Positions 1 to 6,806 of a stretch of DNA of 14,916 nucleotides are shown piece after piece. The stretch's first letter is position 1, and every line of letters begins with the position of its first letter. The notes beneath the pieces were generated by a model that was not told where the DNA came from, did no database searches, and saw nothing but the letters and a program-made list of their open reading frames with translations. Source of the stretch: an uncultured Muribaculaceae bacterium (GTDB lineage: Bacteria > Bacteroidota > Bacteroidia > Bacteroidales > Muribaculaceae); contig CAJUMI010000064.1 in assembly GCA_910587545.1 (NCBI GenBank), positions 1 to 14,916 of the forward strand, given 5' to 3'. Both the position numbers and the translations under genes were made by a program.

Positions 1-90
1 ATTTCGACTGATGCTTGTTTTTTATTAACATTTGTTTTTAAACAGACTCTTAATGTCGAATTGCCGCTGTAATGCGTTGTACATAAAAAA

Positions 91-723
91 ATGACTAACT
101 TTACAGAAAATAATATTGATATGATTGTAAATACCGCACGCTTTGTCATAAGTAATAGTGATCCCGCGAAATGTCCGTCGGAACAAAAACATGAATATGC
201 CTTCATCGGGCGTTCTAACGTGGGCAAGTCATCACTTATCAATATGCTCACCGGACATAAAGATCTTGCCAAGACATCGTCTACTCCCGGCAAGACTATG
301 CTTATCAACCATTTTCTGATCAACGACAATTGGTATATAGTAGATCTTCCCGGCTATGGCTATGCTAAGCGCAGCAAAGGTGACCGCCTCAAGCTCGAAC
401 AGATTATAAAAAGCTATATCGCAAGCCGTCAGCAGATGACCAACCTGTTTCTGCTGATAGACTCCCGGCACAAGCCTCAGAAAATCGATCTTGATTTTAT
501 GTCGTGGCTCGGTGAGAACGGCATACCGTTCAGCATCGTTTTCACTAAGCTTGACAAACTCTCGTCGACGGCCGGCAAAAGGCAGGTTGAGGTCTATTGT
601 GAGACTCTGCTCGAACAGTGGGACGAGCTTCCGCCTGTGTTCCGCACCTCAAGCCAGGACCGCCGGGGCCGCGACGCTATTCTCGACTATATCGAAGAAA
701 TGAACAAGTTGCCGTTAATATAG
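91..723 (+). CDS. yihA: Ribosome biogenesis GTP-binding protein YihA/EngB/YsxC
   Basis: TRAFAC-class GTPase that, by family knowledge, helps late assembly of the large ribosomal subunit in the cytoplasm. The G motifs are complete and in order: G1 GRSNVGKS (residues 40-47), the TPGKT stretch with the G2 threonine (about 65-69), G3 DLPGYG (85-90), G4 TKLDK (152-156) and G5 TSS (186-188). At 210 aa it has the usual length for the family. Two starts are possible: position 91, or Met11 at position 121 (MIVNTARFVIS), which aligns better with the usual short N-terminus. No clear Shine-Dalgarno sequence separates them. No good TAnnTTTG promoter box was found in bases 1-90, only a near miss at 26-34 with one base too many, so it may be read from an upstream promoter. 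A 54-codon gene follows 58 bp downstream on the same strand. The family assignment is very secure. Confidence 0.97.
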   Translation: MTNFTENNIDMIVNTARFVISNSDPAKCPSEQKHEYAFIGRSNVGKSSLINMLTGHKDLAKTSSTPGKTMLINHFLINDNWYIVDLPGYGYAKRSKGDRLKLEQIIKSYIASRQQMTNLFLLIDSRHKPQKIDLDFMSWLGENGIPFSIVFTKLDKLSSTAGKRQVEVYCETLLEQWDELPPVFRTSSQDRRGRDAILDYIEEMNKLPLI

Positions 724-781
724 GCAAACACTTTTTTCGGTTGGAACGTTATAGTTGATATAATTTAAATATTATCAGACT

Positions 782-946
782 ATGGATAAGAATAAACGAC
801 CAACCCGAGAACAAGAAGAGGCTGCCGAGAAGAAATATCCCGGAGCCACAAACGAATATTCAGGTCATTACACTAAAAAAGAGCGTGTAGAACAGGATGT
901 GAGAGAACTTAATAACAATCCTCGCAACAACGAGATTGACGGTTAG
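782..946 (+). CDS. Small charged hypothetical protein, 54 aa
   Basis: A short open frame runs from ATG at 782 to TAG at 944-946. The product begins MDKNKRPTREQEEAAEKK and ends NNNPRNNEIDG. It is strongly charged, has no signal peptide, no membrane segment and no cysteine, and should be a soluble cytoplasmic protein, partly helical (the E/K-rich part, about residues 8-19) or disordered. The middle holds a tight aromatic and glycine segment, YPGATNEYSGHYTKKERVEQ (19-38), which looks like a conserved core rather than chance coding. Codon use resembles that of the flanking genes. It lies 58 bp after yihA on the same strand and may be co-transcribed with it. I know of no function and assign none. 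It resembles small hypothetical proteins seen in Bacteroidales genomes, but this is recollection, not a search. Confidence 0.7.
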   Translation: MDKNKRPTREQEEAAEKKYPGATNEYSGHYTKKERVEQDVRELNNNPRNNEIDG

Positions 947-956
947 CCTCTTCTGT

Positions 957-978
957 TTCTCCGGTGGTGTGTCGGGAA
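957..978. terminator. Possible weak hairpin between convergent genes
   Basis: TTC-T-CCG at 957-963 can pair with CGGGAA at 973-978: six base pairs with one bulged T and a 9-nt loop. It lies between the 54-codon gene, which ends at 946, and the oppositely oriented DUF1349 gene, which ends at 1017, where a two-way terminator is expected. There is no T-tract on either strand, so the call is tentative. Confidence 0.25.
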
Positions 979-1016
979 CCGCAGATGTTGATCTTGACAG
1001 TCTGAAACAGATTGTC

Positions 1017-1664
1017 TCACTCGGCGTTCTCTTTAAGCCATTCGGTGCGTAGCTTGTCCGGCAGATGGCTGACTTTGAAATCGCTGAACGATACTTTGAA
1101 ACCGTCGCCGTCCGGACAGGCTGCGAACATGCCGATTCTGACGGGTCGATTGGGCTCAAGCCACGCGTTGCGCATCATGTGATACACCTTATCATCAAAG
1201 GAGTAGAATATCTCGATTGCATCAAGACGGCGGATCGCTTTGATCCAGATGAATTCAACCGGTCTGTCGAGTGCTATCACACTCCAGTCAGATGTCTTGT
1301 GGCTTACGACTGTGCTTAGATTGTATTTGCCGTCGACAAATTCGATACCGGTCTTGATGTAGTTTTCGTGATCAAGGCGTATCATCATGCCGGCTTGATC
1401 AAATCTAACTTTATATTCGCCCGAAATTTTCACCTTTGCCTCAAATTCCCCGCCATATTCTGCGTAATAAAACGGCGCGTCATCGACAGTAAAGCCATAA
1501 TGTGATATTCTCCAGTAATCACATTTGGGAGTGACATTCATAGTTAGAGAGTTGTTTGAAATTGACCAGTTTTCGGGCTCGTTGAACCAGTTCATTTTTT
1601 CAAGAGTTTGTGATGAAGCCGACAGGCAGACTGATACGGCAGCTGATAAAATTGCTTTTTTCAT
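1017..1664 (-). CDS. Secreted DUF1349 (concanavalin A-like fold) protein
   Basis: A 215-aa protein with an N-terminal signal peptide (MKKAILSAAVSVCLSASSQ). Cleavage is likely near residue 18; the cysteine at 13 is preceded by valine, so this is not a good lipobox and the product is probably periplasmic or secreted rather than a lipoprotein. The rest matches the DUF1349 type of beta-sandwich: a tryptophan-rich start (NWFNEPENWSI), then DYWRISHYGF, a central FDQAGMMIRLDHENYIKTGI segment, a FIWIKAIRRLDAIEIFYSFD strand pair and a late IGMFAACPDGDGFKVSFSDF segment. In this superfamily such folds bind or act on carbohydrate, but no substrate or catalytic residue can be named here. Its start codon is 60 bp from that of the divergent LuxR-type regulator, and its promoter abuts the regulator's, which makes it a plausible target of that regulator (inference). 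The 3' end faces the 54-codon gene. Confidence 0.85.
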   Translation of the reverse strand: MKKAILSAAVSVCLSASSQTLEKMNWFNEPENWSISNNSLTMNVTPKCDYWRISHYGFTVDDAPFYYAEYGGEFEAKVKISGEYKVRFDQAGMMIRLDHENYIKTGIEFVDGKYNLSTVVSHKTSDWSVIALDRPVEFIWIKAIRRLDAIEIFYSFDDKVYHMMRNAWLEPNRPVRIGMFAACPDGDGFKVSFSDFKVSHLPDKLRTEWLKENAE

Positions 1665-1665
1665 A

Positions 1666-1694
1666 TTGTATAACCATTATATTTATTACATTTG
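1666..1694 (+). promoter_or_regulatory. Promoter of the LuxR-type regulator
   Basis: TTG at 1666-1668, an 18-nt spacer, then TACATTTG at 1687-1694, which fits the Bacteroidetes -33/-7 consensus (TAnnTTTG). A start of transcription near 1701 would give a leader of about 24 nt before the ATG at 1725. The -7 box directly abuts that of the opposite promoter. Confidence 0.65.
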
Positions 1695-1725
1695 CAAAGG
1701 TAAGTATCTACAATAACGCATGCAA
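1695..1725 (-). promoter_or_regulatory. Promoter of the DUF1349 gene
   Basis: Read leftward: TTG (complement of 1723-1725), a 20-nt spacer, then TACCTTTG (complement of 1695-1702). Transcription would begin near 1688, giving a leader of about 24 nt before the start codon at 1664. The -33 box includes the first base of the divergent regulator's start codon. Confidence 0.65.
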
Positions 1726-2480
1726 TGATTAAAAATAACCATTTATCAGTGACTTTCCGTCGGCTTGACGGTCTGCTTAAGGACCAAGCAGCCGAAACGC
1801 GTGATCAGCCGGATGCAGATGTATATACTTATGCCCGATGCATGGCTGACGTAGAGCATGTAATTGCCGTAGTCAGCGATCTCTGTAATGGAACAAGCCG
1901 TATTTTCAACGGCGGCTTCGCGACAGCGCTCGGGATATCTGATTACTGCGAAGAGAATTCGATATGGGAAAAGAAAGTCCTGTCGCTGATGTCGGATCAG
2001 GAACAGGAAGAAAAATTTATAGCCGAAATTCGCTTCATTCACTATTTGCGCAAGCTCGGTCCGTCGCGCCGCCATTATTATCTTATGAGCAAACTGAGAT
2101 TTGAAGATGCTCACGGACGGATGATCGATGTCCTGCATCGGATGTACTATGTTTATGATGTCGGCTCCGAGTCGGTAAGATATGCGATCTGTCTTTATGG
2201 GCCTCTTTCAGTGGATTTCAGAGGCAAAGGCATTGCCGTAAATTCGTTAACGGGTTCATGTGTAGAACTTTCCTCTTCATCTGACAGCGGACTGATCAGC
2301 CGGCGTGAGCGCCAGGTGCTGAAACTCATCGATTCGGGGTTGAAAAGCAGGGAAATAGCCGACAGACTTTGTATCAGCGTCCACACAGTCAGCCGTCACC
2401 GCCAGGAAATACTTTCACGGCTTCACGTTAATAATTCGATCGAAGCCTGCCGTCTGGCGCGCTCGATGGGGCTTATATAG
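1725..2480 (+). CDS. LuxR-type helix-turn-helix transcriptional regulator with PAS-like sensor region
   Basis: A 251-aa DNA-binding protein. The C-terminal 60 residues are a clear LuxR/GerE domain: SRRERQVLKLIDSG (192-205), then KSREIADRLCISVHTVSRHR (207-226) and a final NNSIEACRLARSMGLI. The N-terminal 180 residues contain no receiver domain. The stretch around 59-71 (RIFNGGFATALGI) and the later beta-rich part (117-165) resemble a divergent PAS-type sensor fold; no ligand can be named. The start at 1725 sits about 24 nt after a good TAnnTTTG promoter. The gene is divergent from the DUF1349 gene with directly abutting promoters, so control of itself and that neighbour is likely but inferred. 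The 3' end overlaps the end of the opposite-strand ogt gene by 8 nt. Confidence 0.88.
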   Translation: MIKNNHLSVTFRRLDGLLKDQAAETRDQPDADVYTYARCMADVEHVIAVVSDLCNGTSRIFNGGFATALGISDYCEENSIWEKKVLSLMSDQEQEEKFIAEIRFIHYLRKLGPSRRHYYLMSKLRFEDAHGRMIDVLHRMYYVYDVGSESVRYAICLYGPLSVDFRGKGIAVNSLTGSCVELSSSSDSGLISRRERQVLKLIDSGLKSREIADRLCISVHTVSRHRQEILSRLHVNNSIEACRLARSMGLI

Positions 2481-3012
2481 TTTTATGATGTCTTTCAAAC
2501 TCCAGCAACATTTGTTTTACGTCCAGTCCGCCGCTGTAACCCGTCAGAGAATTGTCACTGCCTATTACGCGGTGACATGGCGCAAAGATCGACAGAGGGT
2601 TGGCGCCGTTGGCATTGGCGACGGCGCGCACGGCTTCAGGCCTGCCTATACGTCGGGCCAGTTCGCCGTAGGAAACGGTTTGACCGTAAGGAATTTTCAG
2701 TAACGCAGTCCAGACCGTCTTCTGAAAATCGGTACCGGTAAAAAGCAATGGTACGCTGAACTCTCTGCTTCTTCCGGCAAAGAAATCGTCAAGTTGCATC
2801 TCCGCCATGTCGATGACATCTGATGACCCTGTCACGATATCGGCGTTCAAAATCCTTTGCAGCCGTCTGTCGACATGATCGCGGTGCTTATTCTCCGACC
2901 AGTCGCACATACAGAGCCAGTCGCCTAACGATCCGAGCCTCAGAATGCCGCAAGGCGATTGATATTGTTTGACTTTGATGACGTTCTTTCCGTTCATTAC
3001 TGACTGATTCAT
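2473..3012 (-). CDS. ogt: Methylated-DNA--[protein]-cysteine S-methyltransferase (Ogt type)
   Basis: Suicide DNA-repair protein that transfers the methyl group from O6-methylguanine or O4-methylthymine to its own cysteine. Counting from the start chosen here, the active-site motif PCHRVIG is at 145-151 with Cys146 as acceptor. Before it come the family's winged-helix residues FQKTVWTALLKIPYGQTVSY (96-115) and RAVANANGANP (129-139); SLTGYSGGL follows (155-163). The open frame extends upstream to 3072, but that extension runs across the likely promoter boxes (TAATTTTG, complement of 3031-3038, and TAAATTTG, complement of 3040-3047). I therefore place the start at 3012 (MNQSVMNGK), giving 179 aa; 2997 (MNGKNVIK) is an equally sensible alternative at 174 aa. 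There is no AdaA domain, so it is not a full Ada protein. It is divergent from the ChaN/EreA-like gene and convergent with the LuxR-type gene. Confidence 0.93.
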   Translation of the reverse strand: MNQSVMNGKNVIKVKQYQSPCGILRLGSLGDWLCMCDWSENKHRDHVDRRLQRILNADIVTGSSDVIDMAEMQLDDFFAGRSREFSVPLLFTGTDFQKTVWTALLKIPYGQTVSYGELARRIGRPEAVRAVANANGANPLSIFAPCHRVIGSDNSLTGYSGGLDVKQMLLEFERHHKTI

Positions 3013-3039
3013 TAATTCTGTCTCAGGTAGCAAAATTAA

Positions 3040-3072
3040 CAAATTTACTTGAAAAAAGTTGGTTTTAGCCAA
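3040..3072 (-). promoter_or_regulatory. Probable ogt promoter
   Basis: Read leftward: TTG (complement of 3070-3072), a 22-nt spacer, then TAAATTTG (complement of 3040-3047), about 28 nt before the chosen ogt start. A second match, TAATTTTG, is the complement of 3031-3038 but has no good upstream box. The region lies inside the 5' extension of the longest ogt frame, which argues against that longer start. Confidence 0.5.
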
Positions 3073-3095
3073 TTACGAAAATTTTCGTATCTTTG
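3064..3095 (+). promoter_or_regulatory. Probable promoter of the ChaN/EreA-like gene
   Basis: TATCTTTG at 3088-3095 is an exact TAnnTTTG match, with a weak TTTA box at 3064-3067 set 20 nt upstream. A transcription start near 3102 would leave about 97 nt before the preferred start codon at 3199, or about 13 nt before the alternative at 3115. Confidence 0.55.
3074..3089. repeat. Perfect 16-bp palindrome in the divergent control region
   Basis: TACGAAAATTTTCGTA is its own reverse complement over all 16 bases. Its last two bases are the TA of the rightward -7 box and its left end adjoins the ogt -33 box, so a protein bound here could affect both promoters. Similar AT-rich sequences next to -7 boxes do occur in Bacteroidetes, so this could also be promoter context only. 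Confidence 0.6.
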
Positions 3096-3198
3096 TGTTT
3101 TAAGTGAAACGTATATGTCTATGGAAGAATATGAAAGTCATTACATCGATCCGGTTATATATACACGGACATACTCGCTGAATATATTAAAGAAAGCT

Positions 3199-4773
3199 AT
3201 GAGGAGATTTGTTTTGATAATTTTGGTCGCGTTTTATTTTGCATCATCTGTTTGTGCTCGGTTATCGGATGGTTTTCGTATCGAATCCGTTGGCCGGTCT
3301 GTCAAGGATTTTCAACTTGATTCCATAAAGTTGACTTCACCTATTGATTATTATCTATCACGGGCATGGGTAAGAATAAGCGGTAAGGCCGGACATTGGG
3401 CTGATATATCGACTTCAAAATTTTATAATGACCCCAATGCGCCTGATGAAACGGTCGATGATGATTTTCGTGATTATGTCCTTAATGAAACTATCGACGA
3501 GATTGTGTTCTATCGTGACTCTGTTGCAGCACTTGTGACGCATACAGATGGTGAGGATTTATATATGCTCAATTATTGCTGGGTTGAGGACGGACGATGG
3601 GTTAACGGCGGGCAAGGTATAGCGGATGATTTGAGTGAAGCTGAAGATAAATTGTTAGTCGATTTGCCGGTTCATTATCATAAACTGCCAAGAATTGCCC
3701 GAATTAATAAATTTCCGGCAGATGAGAACCCATTTGTGGACTTTCTTTCTCGGATCAATACGAATCCGGAACAATTTTTATTTGAGATGCTGCGTTCGCA
3801 TAAGTTGGTTATAAATGGTGAACTCCATAGGCGAAAAGTTTCATGGGATATGCTTAAACGTCTCATCGCATTACCTGATTTTGCAGAAATAACCGGCACA
3901 ATCTATATGGAATTGCCTTCATGGTGTCAGCCCAAAATGGATGAATTCCTAAATTCAGATACCCTTGATCCCGAATTGATACTGCAAATTTTTCGTGAGG
4001 AACAGCCTCTCGGGTGGTGGGATAGTGGAGAATTTGAATTCATATGTGATTTATGGCATCTTAATCAATCGTTACCTCGCGACAAGCGTATCAGGATAAT
4101 TCTGACTGACTATCAGATCCCATATTCACTCGTTGTAAACAGAGAAGATTTCAAAGAAGCGGAAGACCGCAATACTCATATGGCAACAATCATAGCCAAT
4201 ACAATTAACGCTGATGACGATAAGCGGAATCACTTGTTTCTTGTCGGTTGCGCACATGCCTATAAATCCCGTCAGGCCGGCTTTGCATCTTCTGCGGCAG
4301 GACGTGATGCGGCCTTGACTGCCGGAGCGCAATTAGCAGCGTTATTTGGAGATAATAATGTGTTTACAGTCTATCAGCATGCATTATCCGGGGATAATAG
4401 CGGCAATAATAAGTCGCCTGTCCGGGGTGGAGTTTTTGATAAGGCATTTGAAGCCGATGGAAACCGTCCCTTGGGATTTCGCCTTGCCGGCTCGCCTTTT
4501 GGCAATGAACCTTTTGATGGCATATATGAGATAAAATACAATATCGCAACCGGAACATACGCAGATAATTTCGATGGCTATCTTTTCCTATATCCTATTG
4601 CAAACGAACCCAAGGCAAGACCATTGGCCGAGGTATTCAACAATGAGTTCGTAGCGGAAATAAAACGTCGGGCGTCTGTAATGGGAAACGAAAATTCACG
4701 GCAATTCTGGTTTGGCAAAACCGCGTTAGAATTAACACCGGAATATATTATACAAGTGCTGACGGAAGAATAA
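3199..4773 (+). CDS. Exported protein with a ChaN/EreA (Tiki superfamily)-like domain
   Basis: A 524-aa protein from the start at 3199. That start gives a proper signal peptide (MRRFVLIILVAFYFASSVCA, cleavage likely after residue 20). Longer frames from 3115 or 3049 would bury it, and 3049 lies upstream of the promoter. Residues 50-165 are an unrecognised domain with an acidic segment. Residues 195-400 show the spaced residues of the erythromycin-esterase/ChaN group: GELH (207-210), YMELPSW (236-242), ILTDYQIP (301-308), an EDRNTHMATIIAN helix (322-334) and FLVGCAHAYKS (347-357). His210, Glu238 and His353 would be the candidate metal or catalytic positions. Members of this group include erythromycin esterase, a haem-binding protein and proteases, so the reaction cannot be stated; most similar domains in Bacteroidales are uncharacterised. 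The C-terminal 110 residues are also unassigned. The gene is visibly more AT-rich than its neighbours, with many TTT, GAT and AAT codons. It appears to be transcribed alone. Confidence 0.75.
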   Translation: MRRFVLIILVAFYFASSVCARLSDGFRIESVGRSVKDFQLDSIKLTSPIDYYLSRAWVRISGKAGHWADISTSKFYNDPNAPDETVDDDFRDYVLNETIDEIVFYRDSVAALVTHTDGEDLYMLNYCWVEDGRWVNGGQGIADDLSEAEDKLLVDLPVHYHKLPRIARINKFPADENPFVDFLSRINTNPEQFLFEMLRSHKLVINGELHRRKVSWDMLKRLIALPDFAEITGTIYMELPSWCQPKMDEFLNSDTLDPELILQIFREEQPLGWWDSGEFEFICDLWHLNQSLPRDKRIRIILTDYQIPYSLVVNREDFKEAEDRNTHMATIIANTINADDDKRNHLFLVGCAHAYKSRQAGFASSAAGRDAALTAGAQLAALFGDNNVFTVYQHALSGDNSGNNKSPVRGGVFDKAFEADGNRPLGFRLAGSPFGNEPFDGIYEIKYNIATGTYADNFDGYLFLYPIANEPKARPLAEVFNNEFVAEIKRRASVMGNENSRQFWFGKTALELTPEYIIQVLTEE

Positions 4774-4852
4774 ATAAGCACTTAATGGAATAAAACAGGC
4801 CGATATATTCAAAAAAACTGTGTTGCGTTTTAACTTTAGAAAAAATAAGTGT

Positions 4853-4860
4853 TATATTTG
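4853..4860 (+). promoter_or_regulatory. Probable -7 box for the transporter-serine lyase unit
   Basis: TATATTTG matches TAnnTTTG exactly and lies in the 197-bp gap before the transporter. The upstream element is weak (TTTT at 4828-4831, 21 nt before). Transcription would begin near 4867, leaving a leader of about 104 nt in which I see no recognised riboswitch. The 5' extension of the longest transporter frame (from 4893) is probably untranslated leader. Confidence 0.5.
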
Positions 4861-4970
4861 CATGTGATTTGATTCTAAAAGTGTAGTGATCTGTGTGTCC
4901 GCATTGGTGCGCCGATTGTTTCGCTTTATTGTATTTACTTTTTAAATTAGTTTTTATAGAGATTATAGCC

Positions 4971-6776
4971 ATGACTGAAAAACCGAATCTAAGCTTTTGG
5001 AAACTTTGGAACCTTAGCTTTGGCTTCTTCGGAGTCCAAATTGCGTATGCCTTGCAGAGCTCACAGGTCAGCCGTATTTTTTCAACAATCGGCGCAGACC
5101 CCCACGACTTGAGTTATTTCTGGATATTGCCGCCTCTGATGGGGCTTATTGTGCAGCCTATTGTCGGCGCGGCAAGTGATCGCACTTGGAACCGTCTCGG
5201 CCGCCGTCTGCCTTATCTCGTTGTCGGCGCGCTTATAGCCATAGTCGTGATGTGTTTCCTTCCTAATGCCGGTTCTCTTGGTCTCGGAGTGTCACAGGCG
5301 ATTATTTTTGGCCTTGTGATGCTGATGTTTCTCGATACGTCAATCAATATGGCCATGCAGCCGTTCAAAATGCTTGTGGGCGACTTCGTCAATGAGAGGC
5401 AAAAAGGACTGGCCTATTCGATCCAGAGCTTCCTCTGCAACGCCGGTTCGGTCGTAGGCTATATCGCTCCTATAGTGCTGGCTCTGTTCCTGAGCAACAC
5501 CGCACCTTCGGGCGAGGTTCCGCCCACGGTGACATGGTCATTCTATCTGGGTGCGGCCATCCTGTTGCTTTGTGTGATCTATACTTTTGCAAAGGTCAAG
5601 GAGATGCCGCCCCACGAGTATGCGGCCTACCATGGCATCAAGGTTGAAACCCAAGAAGAGAGCAAGAAAGAAAAGATCAACATGGTCGCTCTGCTGATAA
5701 AGGCTCCGAAAGTGTTCTGGACGGTAGGCCTTGTTCAGTTCTTTTGCTGGGCAGCATTCCTGTATATGTGGACTTATTCGACAGACGCTATTGCCAGCCA
5801 TGCGTTCGGCGCGCCATCAATCGAGGAGGTTACCGGTGTGACAGTCAACGGTAAACCGTATGATGACAAATATCTGTTCAACGGATCGACCATGCTTATA
5901 GCCGAAGGTCGTCAGGCTCTCGCAGGTATCAATGTCGACGGTCAGACATTCGAGGTCGGCACTGTTGTGGTGGAAGGCGATACGCTTATCTCCGGAGGAG
6001 CTCCGGTCTATGTCAACGGCATAGCCAAGATCTCGCCTGACGGCGCGTCGCTTGCTGAGGCTGGCAATATTATAGTGGCTGATGGTCGCGAAATTATGGT
6101 TGAGAACTCGGCTGAGACAGTCAGCGCTTTGTCGCAGGTCAAGTCGGGAGACCGTCTGCTGCTCGCTCACATAGCCAAAGATCCCGACGGTACAGGCAGC
6201 TATGTGCTTGAGCAGACAACCGAACTGCCGGTTATCGCCGACGGTGATGACATATCACTCAACTATAAGACTGTGCTCAACGCCGCCAGCAAGGAATATC
6301 AGGATGCAGGCGACTGGAATGGTGTGCTTCTCGCCATCCAGGCTATAGCAGCTGTTGTATGGGCTGTGGTGTTGTCGCAGTTCCGCAGCCGCAAACTCGG
6401 CTACTCGCTCAGCCTTATGATCGGAGCGATAGGCTTTGCGTCCGTTTATTTTATTAATAGCCCGGCCCTGCTGTCGATAAGCTATGCTCTGGTGGGCTGT
6501 GCATGGGCTGCTATACTTGCGATGCCGTTCACGATACTCACCAATGCTCTGTCGGGAAATCATATCGGCACTTATCTCGGACTTTTCAACTGTACGATTT
6601 GCATTTCGCAGATTGTCGCCGCACTTTGCGGAGGCCTATTGCTGTCATGTTTTCCTGTCGGTGCCAACGGAGCTCCTCAGACTGTGATGATGCTTGTCGT
6701 TTCCGGCATCCTGCTTGCGGTTGGCTCTCTGTTTGTATGGAATATATGTGAGACATTCGGCAGCCGCAAGGCCTGA
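4971..6776 (+). CDS. SLC45/GPH-type MFS transporter with a large non-membrane insertion
   Basis: A 601-aa inner-membrane secondary transporter from the ATG at 4971 (MTEKPNLSFWKLWNLSFGFF, a typical family start; the frame opens at 4893, but the extra 26 residues look like leader). The first half has six hydrophobic segments and the MFS loop signature SDRTWNRLGRR (69-79). Further family features are MAMQPFKMLVGDF (127-139) and EYAAYHGIK (216-224) in the central cytoplasmic loop. Relatives move sugars, usually with a cation. After TM7 (about 248-270) the chain leaves the membrane for about 155 residues (280-437) before resuming with EYQDAGDWNGVLLAIQAI (442-459), the usual entry to TM8. Relatives as I recall them have only a short loop there. 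The insertion is rich in V-x-V-(N/D)-G units and should be periplasmic. A serine ammonia-lyase gene follows after 30 bp, probably in the same operon; the substrate is not evident. Confidence 0.9.
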   Translation: MTEKPNLSFWKLWNLSFGFFGVQIAYALQSSQVSRIFSTIGADPHDLSYFWILPPLMGLIVQPIVGAASDRTWNRLGRRLPYLVVGALIAIVVMCFLPNAGSLGLGVSQAIIFGLVMLMFLDTSINMAMQPFKMLVGDFVNERQKGLAYSIQSFLCNAGSVVGYIAPIVLALFLSNTAPSGEVPPTVTWSFYLGAAILLLCVIYTFAKVKEMPPHEYAAYHGIKVETQEESKKEKINMVALLIKAPKVFWTVGLVQFFCWAAFLYMWTYSTDAIASHAFGAPSIEEVTGVTVNGKPYDDKYLFNGSTMLIAEGRQALAGINVDGQTFEVGTVVVEGDTLISGGAPVYVNGIAKISPDGASLAEAGNIIVADGREIMVENSAETVSALSQVKSGDRLLLAHIAKDPDGTGSYVLEQTTELPVIADGDDISLNYKTVLNAASKEYQDAGDWNGVLLAIQAIAAVVWAVVLSQFRSRKLGYSLSLMIGAIGFASVYFINSPALLSISYALVGCAWAAILAMPFTILTNALSGNHIGTYLGLFNCTICISQIVAALCGGLLLSCFPVGANGAPQTVMMLVVSGILLAVGSLFVWNICETFGSRKA

Positions 6777-6806
6777 CATTAGCTATCCCCTCCCAATTAT
6801 TATCAG

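Noticed and set aside
26..34. TAACATTTG as a promoter -7 box for yihA
   Set aside because: It has three rather than two bases between TA and TTTG, and no TTG/TTTG box lies at the right distance; too weak to list as a feature.
998..1014. Hairpin CAGTCTG-AAA-CAGATTG near the end of the DUF1349 gene
   Set aside because: One G-T pair, a three-base loop and no T-tract on either strand; it is also only 2 bp from the stop codon, so a terminator call is not supported.
860..1159. 99-codon leftward open frame overlapping the 54-codon gene and the DUF1349 gene
   Set aside because: It is out of frame with the clear DUF1349 gene on the same strand, has a composition like an alternative-frame translation, and shows no domain.
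4893..4970. 26-residue N-terminal extension of the transporter (MCPHWCADCF...)
   Set aside because: It lies just after the -7 box, would add cysteines and a hydrophobic stretch ahead of the usual family start, and is better explained as leader.
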